Shown: in pieces, positions 17,083 to 27,388 of the stretch
How the letters are laid out: each line of letters opens with the position of its first letter
How positions within the stretch are numbered: the first letter of the stretch is position 1
From: Vampirovibrio chlorellavorus
Lineage (GTDB): Bacteria > Cyanobacteriota > Vampirovibrionia > Vampirovibrionales > Vampirovibrionaceae
NCBI GenBank assembly: GCA_003149345.1
Contig: QFWI01000011.1
Span: forward strand, 372,001-436,000
DNA: 64,000 nucleotides
Direction of reading: 5' to 3'
The notes under the pieces: generated by a model
What the model was told of the DNA's origin: nothing
What the model saw: the letters and a program-made list of their open reading frames with translations, nothing else
Databases searched by the model: none
Position numbers and translations under genes: made by a program

Positions 17083-17328
17083 ATGACGGTGCCCACCCCG
17101 GTGCAAACCCTGGATTTGAGAACCACCAAATGCCCGCTGAACTTTGTGAAAACACGGCTGGCTCTGGAAAAATTGTCTCTGGGTGAGGTGTTGGAAGTGT
17201 GGATTCTGGCGGATAGTCAATCCTCGCTGAATATTCCTAACAGCATTCGCCAGGAAGGGCATGCCATCCTTCGGGAAGAGGCTTTGGAAGACGGTTTGCA
17301 GAAGCTGTGGATTCAAAAAGCCCGTTAA
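17083..17328 (+). CDS. TusA/SirA-like sulfurtransferase
   Basis: An 81-residue protein of the TusA fold. The hallmark Cys-Pro is in TTKCPLNFVKTRLAL (about Cys17), the active cysteine that carries persulfide sulfur. The Cys is followed by the usual long helix, and the second half has the ADSQSSLNIPNSIRQEGH pattern of the family. It would relay sulfur in the cytosol, for example to tRNA or molybdopterin biosynthesis. The ATG at 17083 has GGAG 11 bases upstream; the longer frame from a TTG at 17050 is less likely. It is convergent with the next gene. Confidence 0.82.
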   Translation: MTVPTPVQTLDLRTTKCPLNFVKTRLALEKLSLGEVLEVWILADSQSSLNIPNSIRQEGHAILREEALEDGLQKLWIQKAR

Positions 17329-17369
17329 ATAAGGCGGCTGGTTAAGGCTTCCAGCGGGTGAAGGCTTGC

Positions 17370-17861
17370 TCAGAACGTTTCCGATTCTTCTCCCACAATC
17401 TCGTATCCCAACTCGGCCAGCCTGACTTTGCAGGCCTCGATCCAGTTTTGATAGCCGCAGCCTTTGACCAGCAAGGCCATAGGACTGGCGGGATAATCCC
17501 GGCAAAAGCTGGGGCGATCCTCGTAAATCTGGCATCGCCGATCGGCCCCCAGATTTCGGCAATGGTAGAAAACCACCTGCTCGGTCTGCAAGGCGGCCCG
17601 GGTTTTTTGGGTCGTCACCATCCGCAACACCCGGTCAATATGCGCGGGATCTTCGGGGTAAAAGGTTTTGGCCGCCTGATGCGTGGGGTGGGGGACAAAC
17701 ACACTGAGGAAGTCCCGGCTGGTTTCATCGCCCTGGGCCGCCTTTTGGAATAGTTCCCACACCGGCACGCTGGGCACGGCCACGGAGCAGCAGGCCGCTT
17801 TCAGGTTACAGCTGCCGGGCTTGGCTACGCCGAGTAGGGCCTCCCAACTGGGTTGTGTCAC
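17370..17861 (-). CDS. YkgJ-family zinc/iron-chelating cysteine cluster protein
   Basis: A 163-residue protein with the Cys pattern of the YkgJ (CxxCxxxCC-like) family. SCNLKAACCSV lies near the N-terminus, then HCRNLGADRRCQIYEDRPSFCRDYP, whose CxIYxxRPxxCRxYP is the family signature. Members are thought to bind Zn or Fe; their function is unknown. GTG is the start, with GGGAGAG nine bases upstream. The gene is convergent with the TusA-like gene. Confidence 0.85.
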   Translation of the reverse strand: MTQPSWEALLGVAKPGSCNLKAACCSVAVPSVPVWELFQKAAQGDETSRDFLSVFVPHPTHQAAKTFYPEDPAHIDRVLRMVTTQKTRAALQTEQVVFYHCRNLGADRRCQIYEDRPSFCRDYPASPMALLVKGCGYQNWIEACKVRLAELGYEIVGEESETF

Positions 17862-17996
17862 TTGCGATGCTCTCCCGCCTATCCACCGGCTATTTTAATG
17901 CGCCTCACTTCAGCCCGCTAGGCTCGGTAGTGTCATCATACCTTGCCTCCCCGCTGTCTGGCTCCTCCGCATTCAGGAGGTGTGGAGTTGTATTTA

Positions 17997-18140
17997 AGAG
18001 ACTATCTGAAAAGTTTTTAGATCGGCGTGGCTACAAGACCGGAGCAGCGCAAGCAAGGCGCTTATAAAAGATAAGCAACGAAGCTAAGCAGCGCACGAAC
18101 GCAGTAGACGCCAGAAATGGAAGCTTTTCGGATAGTCTCT
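17997..18140. mobile_element. 144 bp MITE-like element
   Basis: Terminal inverted repeats of 17 bases with one mismatch: AGAGACTATCTGAAAAG (17997-18013) and CTTTTCGGATAGTCTCT (18124-18140). TA follows or precedes each end, allowing a TA target duplication. There is no coding capacity. It is near the 3' end of the HD-GYP gene, and its right end supplies two of the three bases of that gene's stop codon. The origin is probably a non-autonomous relative of an IS630-type or IS5-type element; no such transposase is in the window. Confidence 0.7.
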
Positions 18141-19173
18141 AGGAGGCCATTTCCCACTGTCGTGGCAAGCTGTCCTGAGTGAAATCCTTGAAGTTGCTGA
18201 GTTGTACGAACTGGGCCAAGAGTTCGGGCTGGAAGCTTTTCGCCCCTTCCGACAGCATGATTTTAATGGCCTTGCTGCTGGGGATGGATTCCTTGTAGGG
18301 GCGCTTGGAGGTCAGGGCATCATACACATCGGCGATTTTCACCAGATGAGAGTAGGGGTGAATCTCATCGCCCTTGAGTCCTAGTGGGTAGCCGCCCCCG
18401 CCGTACATTTCCTGGTGTTGCAAGGCGGGCAGGGCAATGGGCTCCGGCAAACGCAGCACCTCCTTGATCACTTTGTAGCCCAGGCCTGGGTGCAGTTGCA
18501 TGACCTCAAACTCTTTTTCGCTCAGGCGACCGGTTTTAAACATAATGTTCCGGGGAATCATCAATTTGCCCAGGTCATGCAGGATGGCGGCCAGGGCAAT
18601 CTCCTTGACTTCCTGCTTGCCGAAGCCGGCCTTGATGGCCAGGGCAATGCTCAGGGCGGTGACATCCAGGATGTGGGAGTAGGTGTACTCATCCCGCACC
18701 CGCACCTGGCTCAGGTATTGAATCTGATCCACCTGGGAGGTGACCTCGGCAATCAGCTTGTCTCGGGCCACTTCGCACAAAGCGATATCGGGGGAAGCTC
18801 CCTTTTGCAAACGCTGCCAGAAGTACCCAATCGATCCCAGAAAGGCCTGGGTCATATCCTCACTCAACAAAGGCTCACTCGTATTTTCCTGTCGGGCGTC
18901 TTCCGCCTCCGCCGGGGTTAAGCCCGCCGTGAACTCAAAAATATGTCCCTCGTGGTTGAAATAGTCGGTACTCGGGAGAGAGAGAGGCTCCAGGGCGCTG
19001 GCCAGTGGCAGATCCCGGCTGTCTCTGTAAAGGCTTTGCATTTTGAGGTGTTGCCGCAGGTCGTCTGTTAAAAGCGTGCCCGCGGGATATAACCGTTCAC
19101 CCGCCAGGGTGTACAGGCTAAATTCCAGCGTGTTTAAGCCGGACAGTTCATTCAAAGGAACTTTTACAAACAA
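18139..19173 (-). CDS. HD-GYP domain protein with degenerate metal site
   Basis: A 344-residue protein whose C-terminal half is an HD-GYP cyclic-di-GMP phosphodiesterase-type domain. HDLGKLMIPR, HPGLGYKVI, QHQEMYGGGGYP and ADVYDALTSKRPYKE are visible. The usual HHExxDGxGYP reads H-Q-E-M-Y-G-G-G-G-Y-P, so the second His and the Asp are changed and activity may be weak or altered. The N-terminal ~130 residues are of unknown fold. Start is TTG with GAGG eight bases upstream; no nearby ATG exists. The 3' end runs into a MITE-like element that makes up part of the stop codon. Function would be second-messenger signalling, perhaps as a sensor. Confidence 0.88.
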   Translation of the reverse strand: MFVKVPLNELSGLNTLEFSLYTLAGERLYPAGTLLTDDLRQHLKMQSLYRDSRDLPLASALEPLSLPSTDYFNHEGHIFEFTAGLTPAEAEDARQENTSEPLLSEDMTQAFLGSIGYFWQRLQKGASPDIALCEVARDKLIAEVTSQVDQIQYLSQVRVRDEYTYSHILDVTALSIALAIKAGFGKQEVKEIALAAILHDLGKLMIPRNIMFKTGRLSEKEFEVMQLHPGLGYKVIKEVLRLPEPIALPALQHQEMYGGGGYPLGLKGDEIHPYSHLVKIADVYDALTSKRPYKESIPSSKAIKIMLSEGAKSFQPELLAQFVQLSNFKDFTQDSLPRQWEMAS

Positions 19174-19345
19174 GCAGAAACCCTCTATCCGTTTATTGGC
19201 CTGAATGGTTGGCTTGAAAGCCTTTTGAAAAACGGACTGAAATCGGTGATTTTTTTAAGCACCTTTTTTTATGACTATTGATTACTTCGGCAGGCCATCG
19301 AAAAAGTTGAGGGCGGACTTTATAAAATTTAATTTTTGGTGGGGC

Positions 19346-20107
19346 TTATTGCAACGGATTCTGCTGCGCCCACTGGCTGGCCTGCATAATGCAACTGTAA
19401 ACCACATAAACCATTGGCAAATCTGCCCCGGTGGCGTGCAGCATTACCGCCGAGGCCAGCGTCCCGCTTTTTTCGTAGGTGTAGGCAAATAAAATGCCGC
19501 CCAGCATGACGGCCACGGTCAGCCAGAAGGCCCAAAGGGGGGGGCAATAGGCCTGTAAAACCACCCAGTGCCAGGCCCCAAAAAAGAACGAGGAAATCAG
19601 GTTGGCTTTGATCGGGGTGGTGTAGTCTTTCAGCTCCTGGTAGATAATGCCTCGCCAGAACATCTCTTCAAAAAAAGGATTGAGCAGCACAATACACAGG
19701 GCCAGCAGCCAAAATTCAAGGTTCACAAATAAATGGGTGGTTTGCATGCGCTGATAGAACCATTCCCAGTCCATATTGAAGCTGTTGGTCTGCCAGAAAA
19801 GGCCCAGAATAATCAGGATCACCCCGACGGCCCCACTAAAAATCCAGCGGCGCTTGAACCGGAAGGGCCACAAAGGTGGCAAGGGCTTTTTGCGTATCAA
19901 TAAAATAGGCAGACCGCAGCCCAGCACCTCATACATCAGGATGGTCAGTCGGTAGTCCTTCAGGATGTGCAGTCCCAGCCATACCCAAAACCAAGGGGCC
20001 AGCATGGCCAGCGATAAAAAGACCAACCGCAGGGGCTGACCTTTAGCGGTTAGGTCGATGGGGCCTAGTTTTAGTTGGACCGGCTGGCGGTCAGACTCTC
20101 TTTCCAT
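19346..20107 (-). CDS. CPBP-family intramembrane metalloprotease
   Basis: A 253-residue integral membrane protein of the CPBP (CAAX protease/bacteriocin-processing) family. It has about seven hydrophobic segments. The hallmark EExxxR-type motif is NPFFEEMFWRGIIYQEL. A following FFFGAWHWVVL carries the second-motif His, and MLHATG near the end is the third metal ligand region. It would cleave substrates in the membrane; none is known. It overlaps the 3' end of the glycosyltransferase gene by 37 bases on the same strand, so they are likely co-translated. Confidence 0.88.
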   Translation of the reverse strand: MERESDRQPVQLKLGPIDLTAKGQPLRLVFLSLAMLAPWFWVWLGLHILKDYRLTILMYEVLGCGLPILLIRKKPLPPLWPFRFKRRWIFSGAVGVILIILGLFWQTNSFNMDWEWFYQRMQTTHLFVNLEFWLLALCIVLLNPFFEEMFWRGIIYQELKDYTTPIKANLISSFFFGAWHWVVLQAYCPPLWAFWLTVAVMLGGILFAYTYEKSGTLASAVMLHATGADLPMVYVVYSCIMQASQWAQQNPLQ

Positions 20108-22008
20108 TGGCGCACGATGCTTTCCCGTTGGTCCAGCGGACAGTGGTAATCACACGCCTGACTTACGACGGTTACGGCGTCAGTGTTGAGATTTACTTCT
20201 TTGCCGGTCTTGTCAAACAGGCACACCCCAGCGGCGTTTTTCAAGGCGCCAGGCACATCGGCGGTGGGGTTAAAAAAATTGCCGCAGCTGCCACAGGTCA
20301 CAATGGTCAGCCCTCGGCTGATTAATTTGGCATGCAGCTCATAGAAAGCCTGATCCAGAATCCGGTAGGATTCTGTGGAAAAGGCGCTGTTTTTATATTC
20401 CAGCGTCAGGCGATACTGCTCTTGTCCTTCATCGTTGAAGGTGGTCAGGGTTTTCAGGCGACATTGAATCTGGTTGCGACCGTTGGAGAGAGGGACAGAC
20501 TTGACGGTTTCCCGATCCTGGCGAGGGGGAGACGCGTCGCTATTGGGGTTGCCCTCGGGCCGGTGACTCTCCAGCTCCGAGGTCGGTTCGACCGGGCGGG
20601 ATTTGACCAGGGATAAGGGCTTGGACACTTTGCGAGATAGCGGCAAGTCCACGCTCTCATACTTTAAAGCGTTCTCCGGGGCCTGCTTTTTCAGAAGTCC
20701 CTCAATCAGGGCTTGCCCGTGACTTTCATCGTACAAGTCCGGCAGATGATCCAGATCCTCGTTAAAGCGGGTGTGACGTACCTTGCGATAGGTGCTGCCA
20801 GACACGGGCAGGTCTGAGAACTGGCGCTTCAGCAGGTTGTACAGGGAAAGGGGCGAGAGTAAGACCCCCAGGAGGTAGGCCAGCGGGGTGAAAATCATCA
20901 TGGTGGCGTAATCGGCGGCCTTGCTGCGGGCGACTACCAGTCCCATGAAGTTCAGGGCCAGGGTCAGGGTGGCTACGATGCCCCAGAAAACGGGCTCTCC
21001 GGGGATGGGGATGAGGGTGAACTGATCCAGCAGGCCCAGCGTCAACACCATCAGGAACGGCATAAAGTAGGGCGGACTGATTGCGGCCAGCAGGTTTTCC
21101 ACGTGGTTCATGTCAAAGCGCAGCAGGGTGCGGGTCAGCAGGGCCGGGCCGTAAGTGGCAATCAGGGAAAGGCGGTTGAACCAGGCTCCGGCGCAGCGGG
21201 TGAAGTAATCTTGGGCGTCTACCTGAGAGTCGGCGTAAACTACCACGTTGGGGGCCCAGGTAACTTTGAAGTTCTGCAAATTCAGGCGAATGGTATATTC
21301 CAGGTTGTCGGTGTCCGTTCCCCGGCGATAGGGTATCATCTCCAGGACTTCCTGCTTGATGGCCCAGCCGCTATCGAGCAGGCGACAACTCATACCCAGG
21401 TGATACCGCCCGGCGTTACCGATACGGTTGAAGACCCGATTGGTCAAGCCGGATACCTGGGCCAGCAAAGTTTCCGGTGGATTTTTCAGGGCGACGTACC
21501 CCTGAATGGCAAAGCTGTCCATGCCACGGGCGGCCACATTCTGGAAAAAGTCGTTTTTGACAATATCGGTGGGCTTGAGAAACACGAACATCCCGTTGCC
21601 GCCAGCGGCTAGGCACCGCTCAATCAGCCAGGTCAGGGCGCCTTCATAGCTGGGCTGGGCATCCGGGTGACGCCATACCTTGACGTTGGGCCTTAGAGAC
21701 TGGGGAATCAGTTCCTGGGCGGTATCCTGAGAGGTGACCAGATGCACGGCCACCTTGCTGGCCGGATATTCCTGCTGATGTATGGCGTTTAAAAGCTGTA
21801 ACAGGGCCGGGTGATCGTTGGGGTTCAGGAAGGGCACCAGCACCGACAGGTGAAAATCCTGCCCCGGCTTGTACAGGCGCTTCATCAGGTCGTGCTTACG
21901 CCCTTGCTCGGCGGCCAGGATTACAATGAGTTGGCGAATGAGGAAATAAACCGCCAAAAATTCCGTTAAAAAAACCAGGGAGGAGGCCAGTACTGTGATT
22001 GAATTCAT
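20071..22008 (-). CDS. Membrane glycosyltransferase-like protein with C-terminal Cys motif
   Basis: About 645 residues. Near the N-terminus lies a membrane helix (SITVLASSLVFLTEFLAVYF), then a GT2-like segment HLSVLVPFLNPNDHPALL and a central membrane region with several helices. The usual GT2 DxD is not clear (FLKPTDIVKND), and the QxxRW motif is replaced by CAGAWFNR. So it may be a divergent or inactive cellulose-synthase-like GT2. The C-terminal ~150 residues are soluble, with CGSCGNFF and ACDYHCPLD, plausibly a metal site. I start it at an ATG at 22008; a TTG at 22047 is also in frame. It may act at the envelope. Confidence 0.7.
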   Translation of the reverse strand: MNSITVLASSLVFLTEFLAVYFLIRQLIVILAAEQGRKHDLMKRLYKPGQDFHLSVLVPFLNPNDHPALLQLLNAIHQQEYPASKVAVHLVTSQDTAQELIPQSLRPNVKVWRHPDAQPSYEGALTWLIERCLAAGGNGMFVFLKPTDIVKNDFFQNVAARGMDSFAIQGYVALKNPPETLLAQVSGLTNRVFNRIGNAGRYHLGMSCRLLDSGWAIKQEVLEMIPYRRGTDTDNLEYTIRLNLQNFKVTWAPNVVVYADSQVDAQDYFTRCAGAWFNRLSLIATYGPALLTRTLLRFDMNHVENLLAAISPPYFMPFLMVLTLGLLDQFTLIPIPGEPVFWGIVATLTLALNFMGLVVARSKAADYATMMIFTPLAYLLGVLLSPLSLYNLLKRQFSDLPVSGSTYRKVRHTRFNEDLDHLPDLYDESHGQALIEGLLKKQAPENALKYESVDLPLSRKVSKPLSLVKSRPVEPTSELESHRPEGNPNSDASPPRQDRETVKSVPLSNGRNQIQCRLKTLTTFNDEGQEQYRLTLEYKNSAFSTESYRILDQAFYELHAKLISRGLTIVTCGSCGNFFNPTADVPGALKNAAGVCLFDKTGKEVNLNTDAVTVVSQACDYHCPLDQRESIVRQWKESLTASRSN

Positions 22009-22064
22009 AAGGGTGCGGTTCACTTCCGGTTCAATGGTCTCACTCAATGTATTCTACCCGAAAA

Positions 22065-22661
22065 TCACCGTGGTTTTAAAGCGGCCTGTGCGGCGCGGGC
22101 AAGTTCCGCTTCCGGTTGCAGTTTCAAAAAGCGCTCAAAGCATGGCCGGGCTTGGCTGGAATCCCCCTCTTGCTGATAGGTCAGGCCCAGCAGAAACCAG
22201 GCCTCGGCATTGTCAGGGTTGTCTTGGGTGAGGGCCAATAATTGCGTTTTGACCACCGGTAAATGCTCGGCTCTACTGTAGGTATCGATGAGGTTGCGAT
22301 AGTAGAGGGCGAAGGGTGGCTGGATGCGGATGGCCCGCTGAAAGGAGGCGTAGGCGTTGGCGTAGTTCTGGGTCAGGCGATACGCCATGCCCAGATTGTT
22401 GTAAAGGGAGGCGGCCAGGCTGGCATAGGGATTCAGGCGAATGGCCGCCTTGAATTCCTCGATGGCCTCTTCATACTGCTGACGTTCCATCAGTAGTTGG
22501 CCGTTACGGGCGTGGGCAATGGCGTTGTCTTTTAAATCGTAGGCCATTCCCTCAGCAGGCAGCAGAAGCAAGCTGGCGAACAAGACGCCGAGCAACCGGA
22601 GCAGGCGTTTTTTGGCGCTGCAAGGCGGAGAATGATTCTGGCTGAGGAATAACGGCAACAT
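22065..22661 (-). CDS. Exported TPR protein
   Basis: A 198-residue protein with a hydrophobic N-terminus (LLRLLGVLFASLLLLP, residues ~19-34) that looks like a signal peptide ending near AEGMAYD. Three or four tetratricopeptide repeats follow (AIEEFKAAIRLNPYAS, AYASFQRAIRIQPPF, and AWFLLGLTYQQEGDSS). TPRs bind partner proteins. The ATG at 22661 is chosen because it places the signal sequence at the start; longer frames run into the next gene. It is 57 bases from the GT-like gene and probably shares its operon. Confidence 0.8.
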   Translation of the reverse strand: MLPLFLSQNHSPPCSAKKRLLRLLGVLFASLLLLPAEGMAYDLKDNAIAHARNGQLLMERQQYEEAIEEFKAAIRLNPYASLAASLYNNLGMAYRLTQNYANAYASFQRAIRIQPPFALYYRNLIDTYSRAEHLPVVKTQLLALTQDNPDNAEAWFLLGLTYQQEGDSSQARPCFERFLKLQPEAELARAAQAALKPR

Positions 22662-22779
22662 GGGTTTGTCTTCTGAACTGTTGTCTAAGGGCCTCCCATA
22701 GTATCGACGATCTGGGCTGGAACTTGAATATTTCGATAGGTTTCCCCGAAAAGCCCTTCTAAATGGAGAGACTGACCCT

Positions 22780-23658
22780 TTACAACGCCGCGGAGGCCAG
22801 CGTCTGAGCAGGCAGGGTTTGTTGCATATAAATCCGCATATCTGTAGAAACGGGCTGGCATTCCTGTGGGCAATAATGCACACTGTCCCAGCGCAGGGCC
22901 AGATGGCTGGCCAGTTGGGCCAAAATAGCGCTTTCCTGCCGGATTAAATCCATACTTTGCGGAAATTGGCTTGCCTCCGGGTTTTGTAGAATCGCTTTCA
23001 GACTGTCCTGATAACTCAGCATGGCTTTTCCGGGCTGAGCGGCGGTTTTTGTCTCTTCCAGTAATTGCCCGTGGTGGCTGTATCGAGCGGTCACCTGGCT
23101 ACCTGCGTGGAGTTGTCCCAGATGGTTTGCCAACACAGCGTGGACTTGCAAATGGGTCATATCCTCCATCGGGGGCCCCTCAAAGCGAAGTGCTGCCGCT
23201 TGTCGCATGGCGTGGGCCATGGCTTGGGCTTTGAGTTGCAAGGCCGCCAGCTGGGCGGACAGTTTCTGGCTGGGTATCTGCCGGGCCATTTGTCCGTACA
23301 GCGCTGCGGCATATTCAAACGCTTCCAGCCCGGACTGGTGAGTGGTGTCCGCCAGGGTTAAGGGTGATTTCAGTACCCTGAGGCGAATGGCGTCGCCATC
23401 CAAAGCGTGGTTCACCCACTGGGCTGACTCTAACCAGCCTTCCGTGTGAAGGTTGGCATCCTGCTGACCGGCGGTTTTGGGCTGTGATTTTGGCTGTGAA
23501 AGGATGGCGGACTTTTGCTGGGTGGCCTGTGCCGTGGCAATCAGTTCCGGCGGGTGCAGCGGGCCATCGTAGAAGAAGAAGGTCAAGGCCAACACCATGC
23601 CTGAAAATCCGGCGGCGGTAAACAGCGCTTTACAGTGTAGTTTTAACCGTGAACGCAT
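22780..23658 (-). CDS. Membrane-anchored protein of unknown function
   Basis: A 292-residue protein I do not recognise. One hydrophobic segment, ALFTAAGFSGMVLALTFFF, follows a basic N-terminus and would anchor it in the inner membrane. The rest is rich in Gln, Ala and Leu and probably helical, with a Pro-Lys-rich linker near residue 60. Two Cys occur close together near residue 270 (YCPQECQ). The start at 23658 puts the basic-hydrophobic pair at the N-terminus. The following TPR gene may belong to the same operon. Confidence 0.65.
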   Translation of the reverse strand: MRSRLKLHCKALFTAAGFSGMVLALTFFFYDGPLHPPELIATAQATQQKSAILSQPKSQPKTAGQQDANLHTEGWLESAQWVNHALDGDAIRLRVLKSPLTLADTTHQSGLEAFEYAAALYGQMARQIPSQKLSAQLAALQLKAQAMAHAMRQAAALRFEGPPMEDMTHLQVHAVLANHLGQLHAGSQVTARYSHHGQLLEETKTAAQPGKAMLSYQDSLKAILQNPEASQFPQSMDLIRQESAILAQLASHLALRWDSVHYCPQECQPVSTDMRIYMQQTLPAQTLASAAL

Positions 23659-23845
23659 GGGATACCCTCTTGCTTCAGGGGCTAGAAGATCCAGTGACAA
23701 CCCGAATGGCCAATTTCAAGGGGGATTGGATGCAGCCAATTTATAACCACTGATCTTAGGTATCGGAGACCTGGCCAATAACCCAAGGGTGCATGGCTGT
23801 TTTTTTATCAAATGTTTACAAGGCATCCACACTGTAAAAAAGCCC

Positions 23846-23898
23846 AAAAAATTCCCCTCCTTAAATCCGTTGGGAAAACGGTCTTTAAGAAGGGGAAA
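23846..23898 (-). terminator. Rho-independent terminator of pyrG
   Basis: On the minus strand an imperfect stem (about 15 bases: CCCCTTCTTAAAG paired with TTTAAGGAGGGG) is followed by a run of T. It begins 19 bases after the pyrG stop. Confidence 0.75.
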
Positions 23899-23916
23899 AT
23901 CTTGCTTCAGTCGGGT

Positions 23917-25590
<1,674 letters not shown>

Positions 25591-25631
25591 TTAACTGGCT
25601 TGGCTGATGAGGGGAAGCGGAAAAAAGTTGA

Positions 25632-25928
25632 TTATCCGGCGGTATCGCCCAGGATTTTAGGCACCCGGAAGAAGCCGTCTTCTTCGTGCGGGGCGTTGGC
25701 CATCAGCTCTTCCCGGCTGAATTCCCGCATTGCTTTGTCTTCCCGGAATACCGTAGGCGTGGAGGAGTCCATACCCAGCTCAATCTGGGATAAATCCACC
25801 TGATTCAGCTCTTCCACCAGGGTGAGAATCTTGCCCAAATCCTGGGTGTAGCGCTCACTTTCTTCCGGGGTCAGTTCCAATCGGGCTAACTTGGCCACGT
25901 GTTGCACGGTTTCCTGGGAGATGGTCAT
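25632..25928 (-). CDS. gatC: Aspartyl/glutamyl-tRNA amidotransferase subunit C
   Basis: A 98-residue GatC subunit, part of GatCAB, which converts Glu-tRNA(Gln) and/or Asp-tRNA(Asn) to the amides. The family pattern is complete: VQHVAKLARLELTPEE, LGKILTLVEELNQVD and the C-terminal DGFFRVPKILG. The AAAGGA site is eight bases before the ATG. It is 62 bases upstream of pyrG on the same strand. gatA and gatB are not in this window. Confidence 0.93.
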   Translation of the reverse strand: MTISQETVQHVAKLARLELTPEESERYTQDLGKILTLVEELNQVDLSQIELGMDSSTPTVFREDKAMREFSREELMANAPHEEDGFFRVPKILGDTAG

Positions 25929-26216
25929 GGTGTGTGTCCTTTGATTCTGATTGAGGCGGGGCTGGGCGCACAGAGAGCGCTACCCCCAAACCATTCTATT
26001 CTAGCGAGAACAGACGATTTTTCCAAAGCGGCCATTTGCAAGCCGGTTTTTAGGGGGCATACCGGGTCAGGTGAGGGAAACGGGGAGGGCCAACCGTTTG
26101 GTTGATGGCTAGATGGTTAAAAACCGGCCATACTGAAAATTGCCGAAGTCCAGATGGAATGTTCAAATCCGGGCTTGGGACAGGTTTGGTTTCAACAGCG
26201 TAAGGAACGCTAGCCA

Positions 26217-26702
26217 GTGAGTATGTCGCAGCAGCATTTTTCAAGTTCCCTGCAAGCCCCTGAGCCTGAGTACGAGGGTTTTTGGATTCGGTTTTTAGCG
26301 TTGTTTCTAGATACCTTAAGTTTTATGGTTGTTTATGCCCTTTTTGTAGTTCCTGTTATTTTTATGTGTTTTAACAACGCACAATTAGCCAAAACGGTTT
26401 GGGAAATGGTCAAGGGTTTTCAGGGTGGTTTACAGCTCTTTGGTCTTGTGGTGGGTTGGCTTTATTATGCAGGTTGTGAGGCCTCACCGTGGCAAGCGAC
26501 GCTGGGTAAAAAAATGTGTGGCCTGAAAGTGGTTGATTTAAAGGGGGAGCAACTAACGTTTATGAAGGCCTCTATTCGATATCTGGCAAAATTTATTTCA
26601 GCAGCGCCTTGCTATGTGGGATATGTTATTGCCGCCTTTACCCAAAAAAAGCAGGCCCTGCATGATATTATCGCGGGTACGGTGGTGGTGAAGGCTGATT
26701 AG
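26217..26702 (+). CDS. RDD-family membrane protein (copy 1)
   Basis: A 161-residue RDD protein. The start FWIRFLALFLDTLSFMVVYA carries the Arg-Asp-type signature of the family, and GCEASPWQATLGKKMCGLKVVD is the typical second motif (TxGKxxxGLKVVD). Three or four hydrophobic segments are present, ending in HDIIAGTVVVKAD. The function is unknown; some members are transporters. It starts with GTG at 26217 (AAGGA 10 bases upstream), or ATG at 26223. The next gene is a paralogue with the same ending. Confidence 0.82.
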   Translation: MSMSQQHFSSSLQAPEPEYEGFWIRFLALFLDTLSFMVVYALFVVPVIFMCFNNAQLAKTVWEMVKGFQGGLQLFGLVVGWLYYAGCEASPWQATLGKKMCGLKVVDLKGEQLTFMKASIRYLAKFISAAPCYVGYVIAAFTQKKQALHDIIAGTVVVKAD

Positions 26703-26749
26703 GTCTTTGGGTTTTTCTTTGAAATAAGTGGTGGAAGTGCGCCTGATTT

Positions 26750-27388
26750 ATGACAGAACCCCAAAAATATTGTGAGAGTTCCTTATCAACAAATGAGCGG
26801 GCGTATGCTGGGTTTTGGAGACGGTTTTTGGCGTATTTTATTGATACTGCCATCATTTTTATGATTGCCTGGATTCTGTTGGAATGGCTTCTTTCCATTA
26901 GCGCCTATCAATCCACAATAAGCGAGGAGTGGGCGAAATGGATCGAAGAACTGACTATCGCTTTGCGTTATGGGGGTATGAGCTGCCTGTATTATGCCTG
27001 GATGGAGTCCTCAGGAATACAGGCGACTCCCGGCAAGATGATTTGTCGATTACGGGTTACCAGGAAAGACGGTATCCGCTTGAGTTTTGGTCGCGCGCTC
27101 GCTCGTGTTGGTTTCAGATTGGCTCACTTTTATATATTGAGCATCTCAGGTTACTTGATTGGCAGTGCATTGGGACACTGGGTCTTTAGTCACTTTTATT
27201 CCAGTAGTTATGGGTACTACAATGGAGACCCCAGTGAGACTGCAACTGGCATTTTAATCGGTATCATCAGTGCTGTAACTGGACTGTTTGTTGGCAGTAT
27301 CCTGGGCTATCTCCCGGCCTTATTCACCGCTCGCAGGCAAACGCTCCATGACCTGATGGCGGGCACGGTGGTGGTGAAGGCCGATTAA
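26750..27388 (+). CDS. RDD-family membrane protein (copy 2)
   Basis: A 212-residue paralogue of the preceding gene. It shares FWRRFLAYFIDT at the start, IQATPGKMICRLRV in the middle and HDLMAGTVVVKAD at the end. It has an inserted hydrophobic pair near residues 120-190 (ISGYLIGSALGHWVF and GILIGIISAVTGLFVGS). Its last four bases overlap the stop of lipB on the other strand. The shared tail suggests tandem duplication of one ancestor. Function unknown. Confidence 0.82.
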   Translation: MTEPQKYCESSLSTNERAYAGFWRRFLAYFIDTAIIFMIAWILLEWLLSISAYQSTISEEWAKWIEELTIALRYGGMSCLYYAWMESSGIQATPGKMICRLRVTRKDGIRLSFGRALARVGFRLAHFYILSISGYLIGSALGHWVFSHFYSSSYGYYNGDPSETATGILIGIISAVTGLFVGSILGYLPALFTARRQTLHDLMAGTVVVKAD

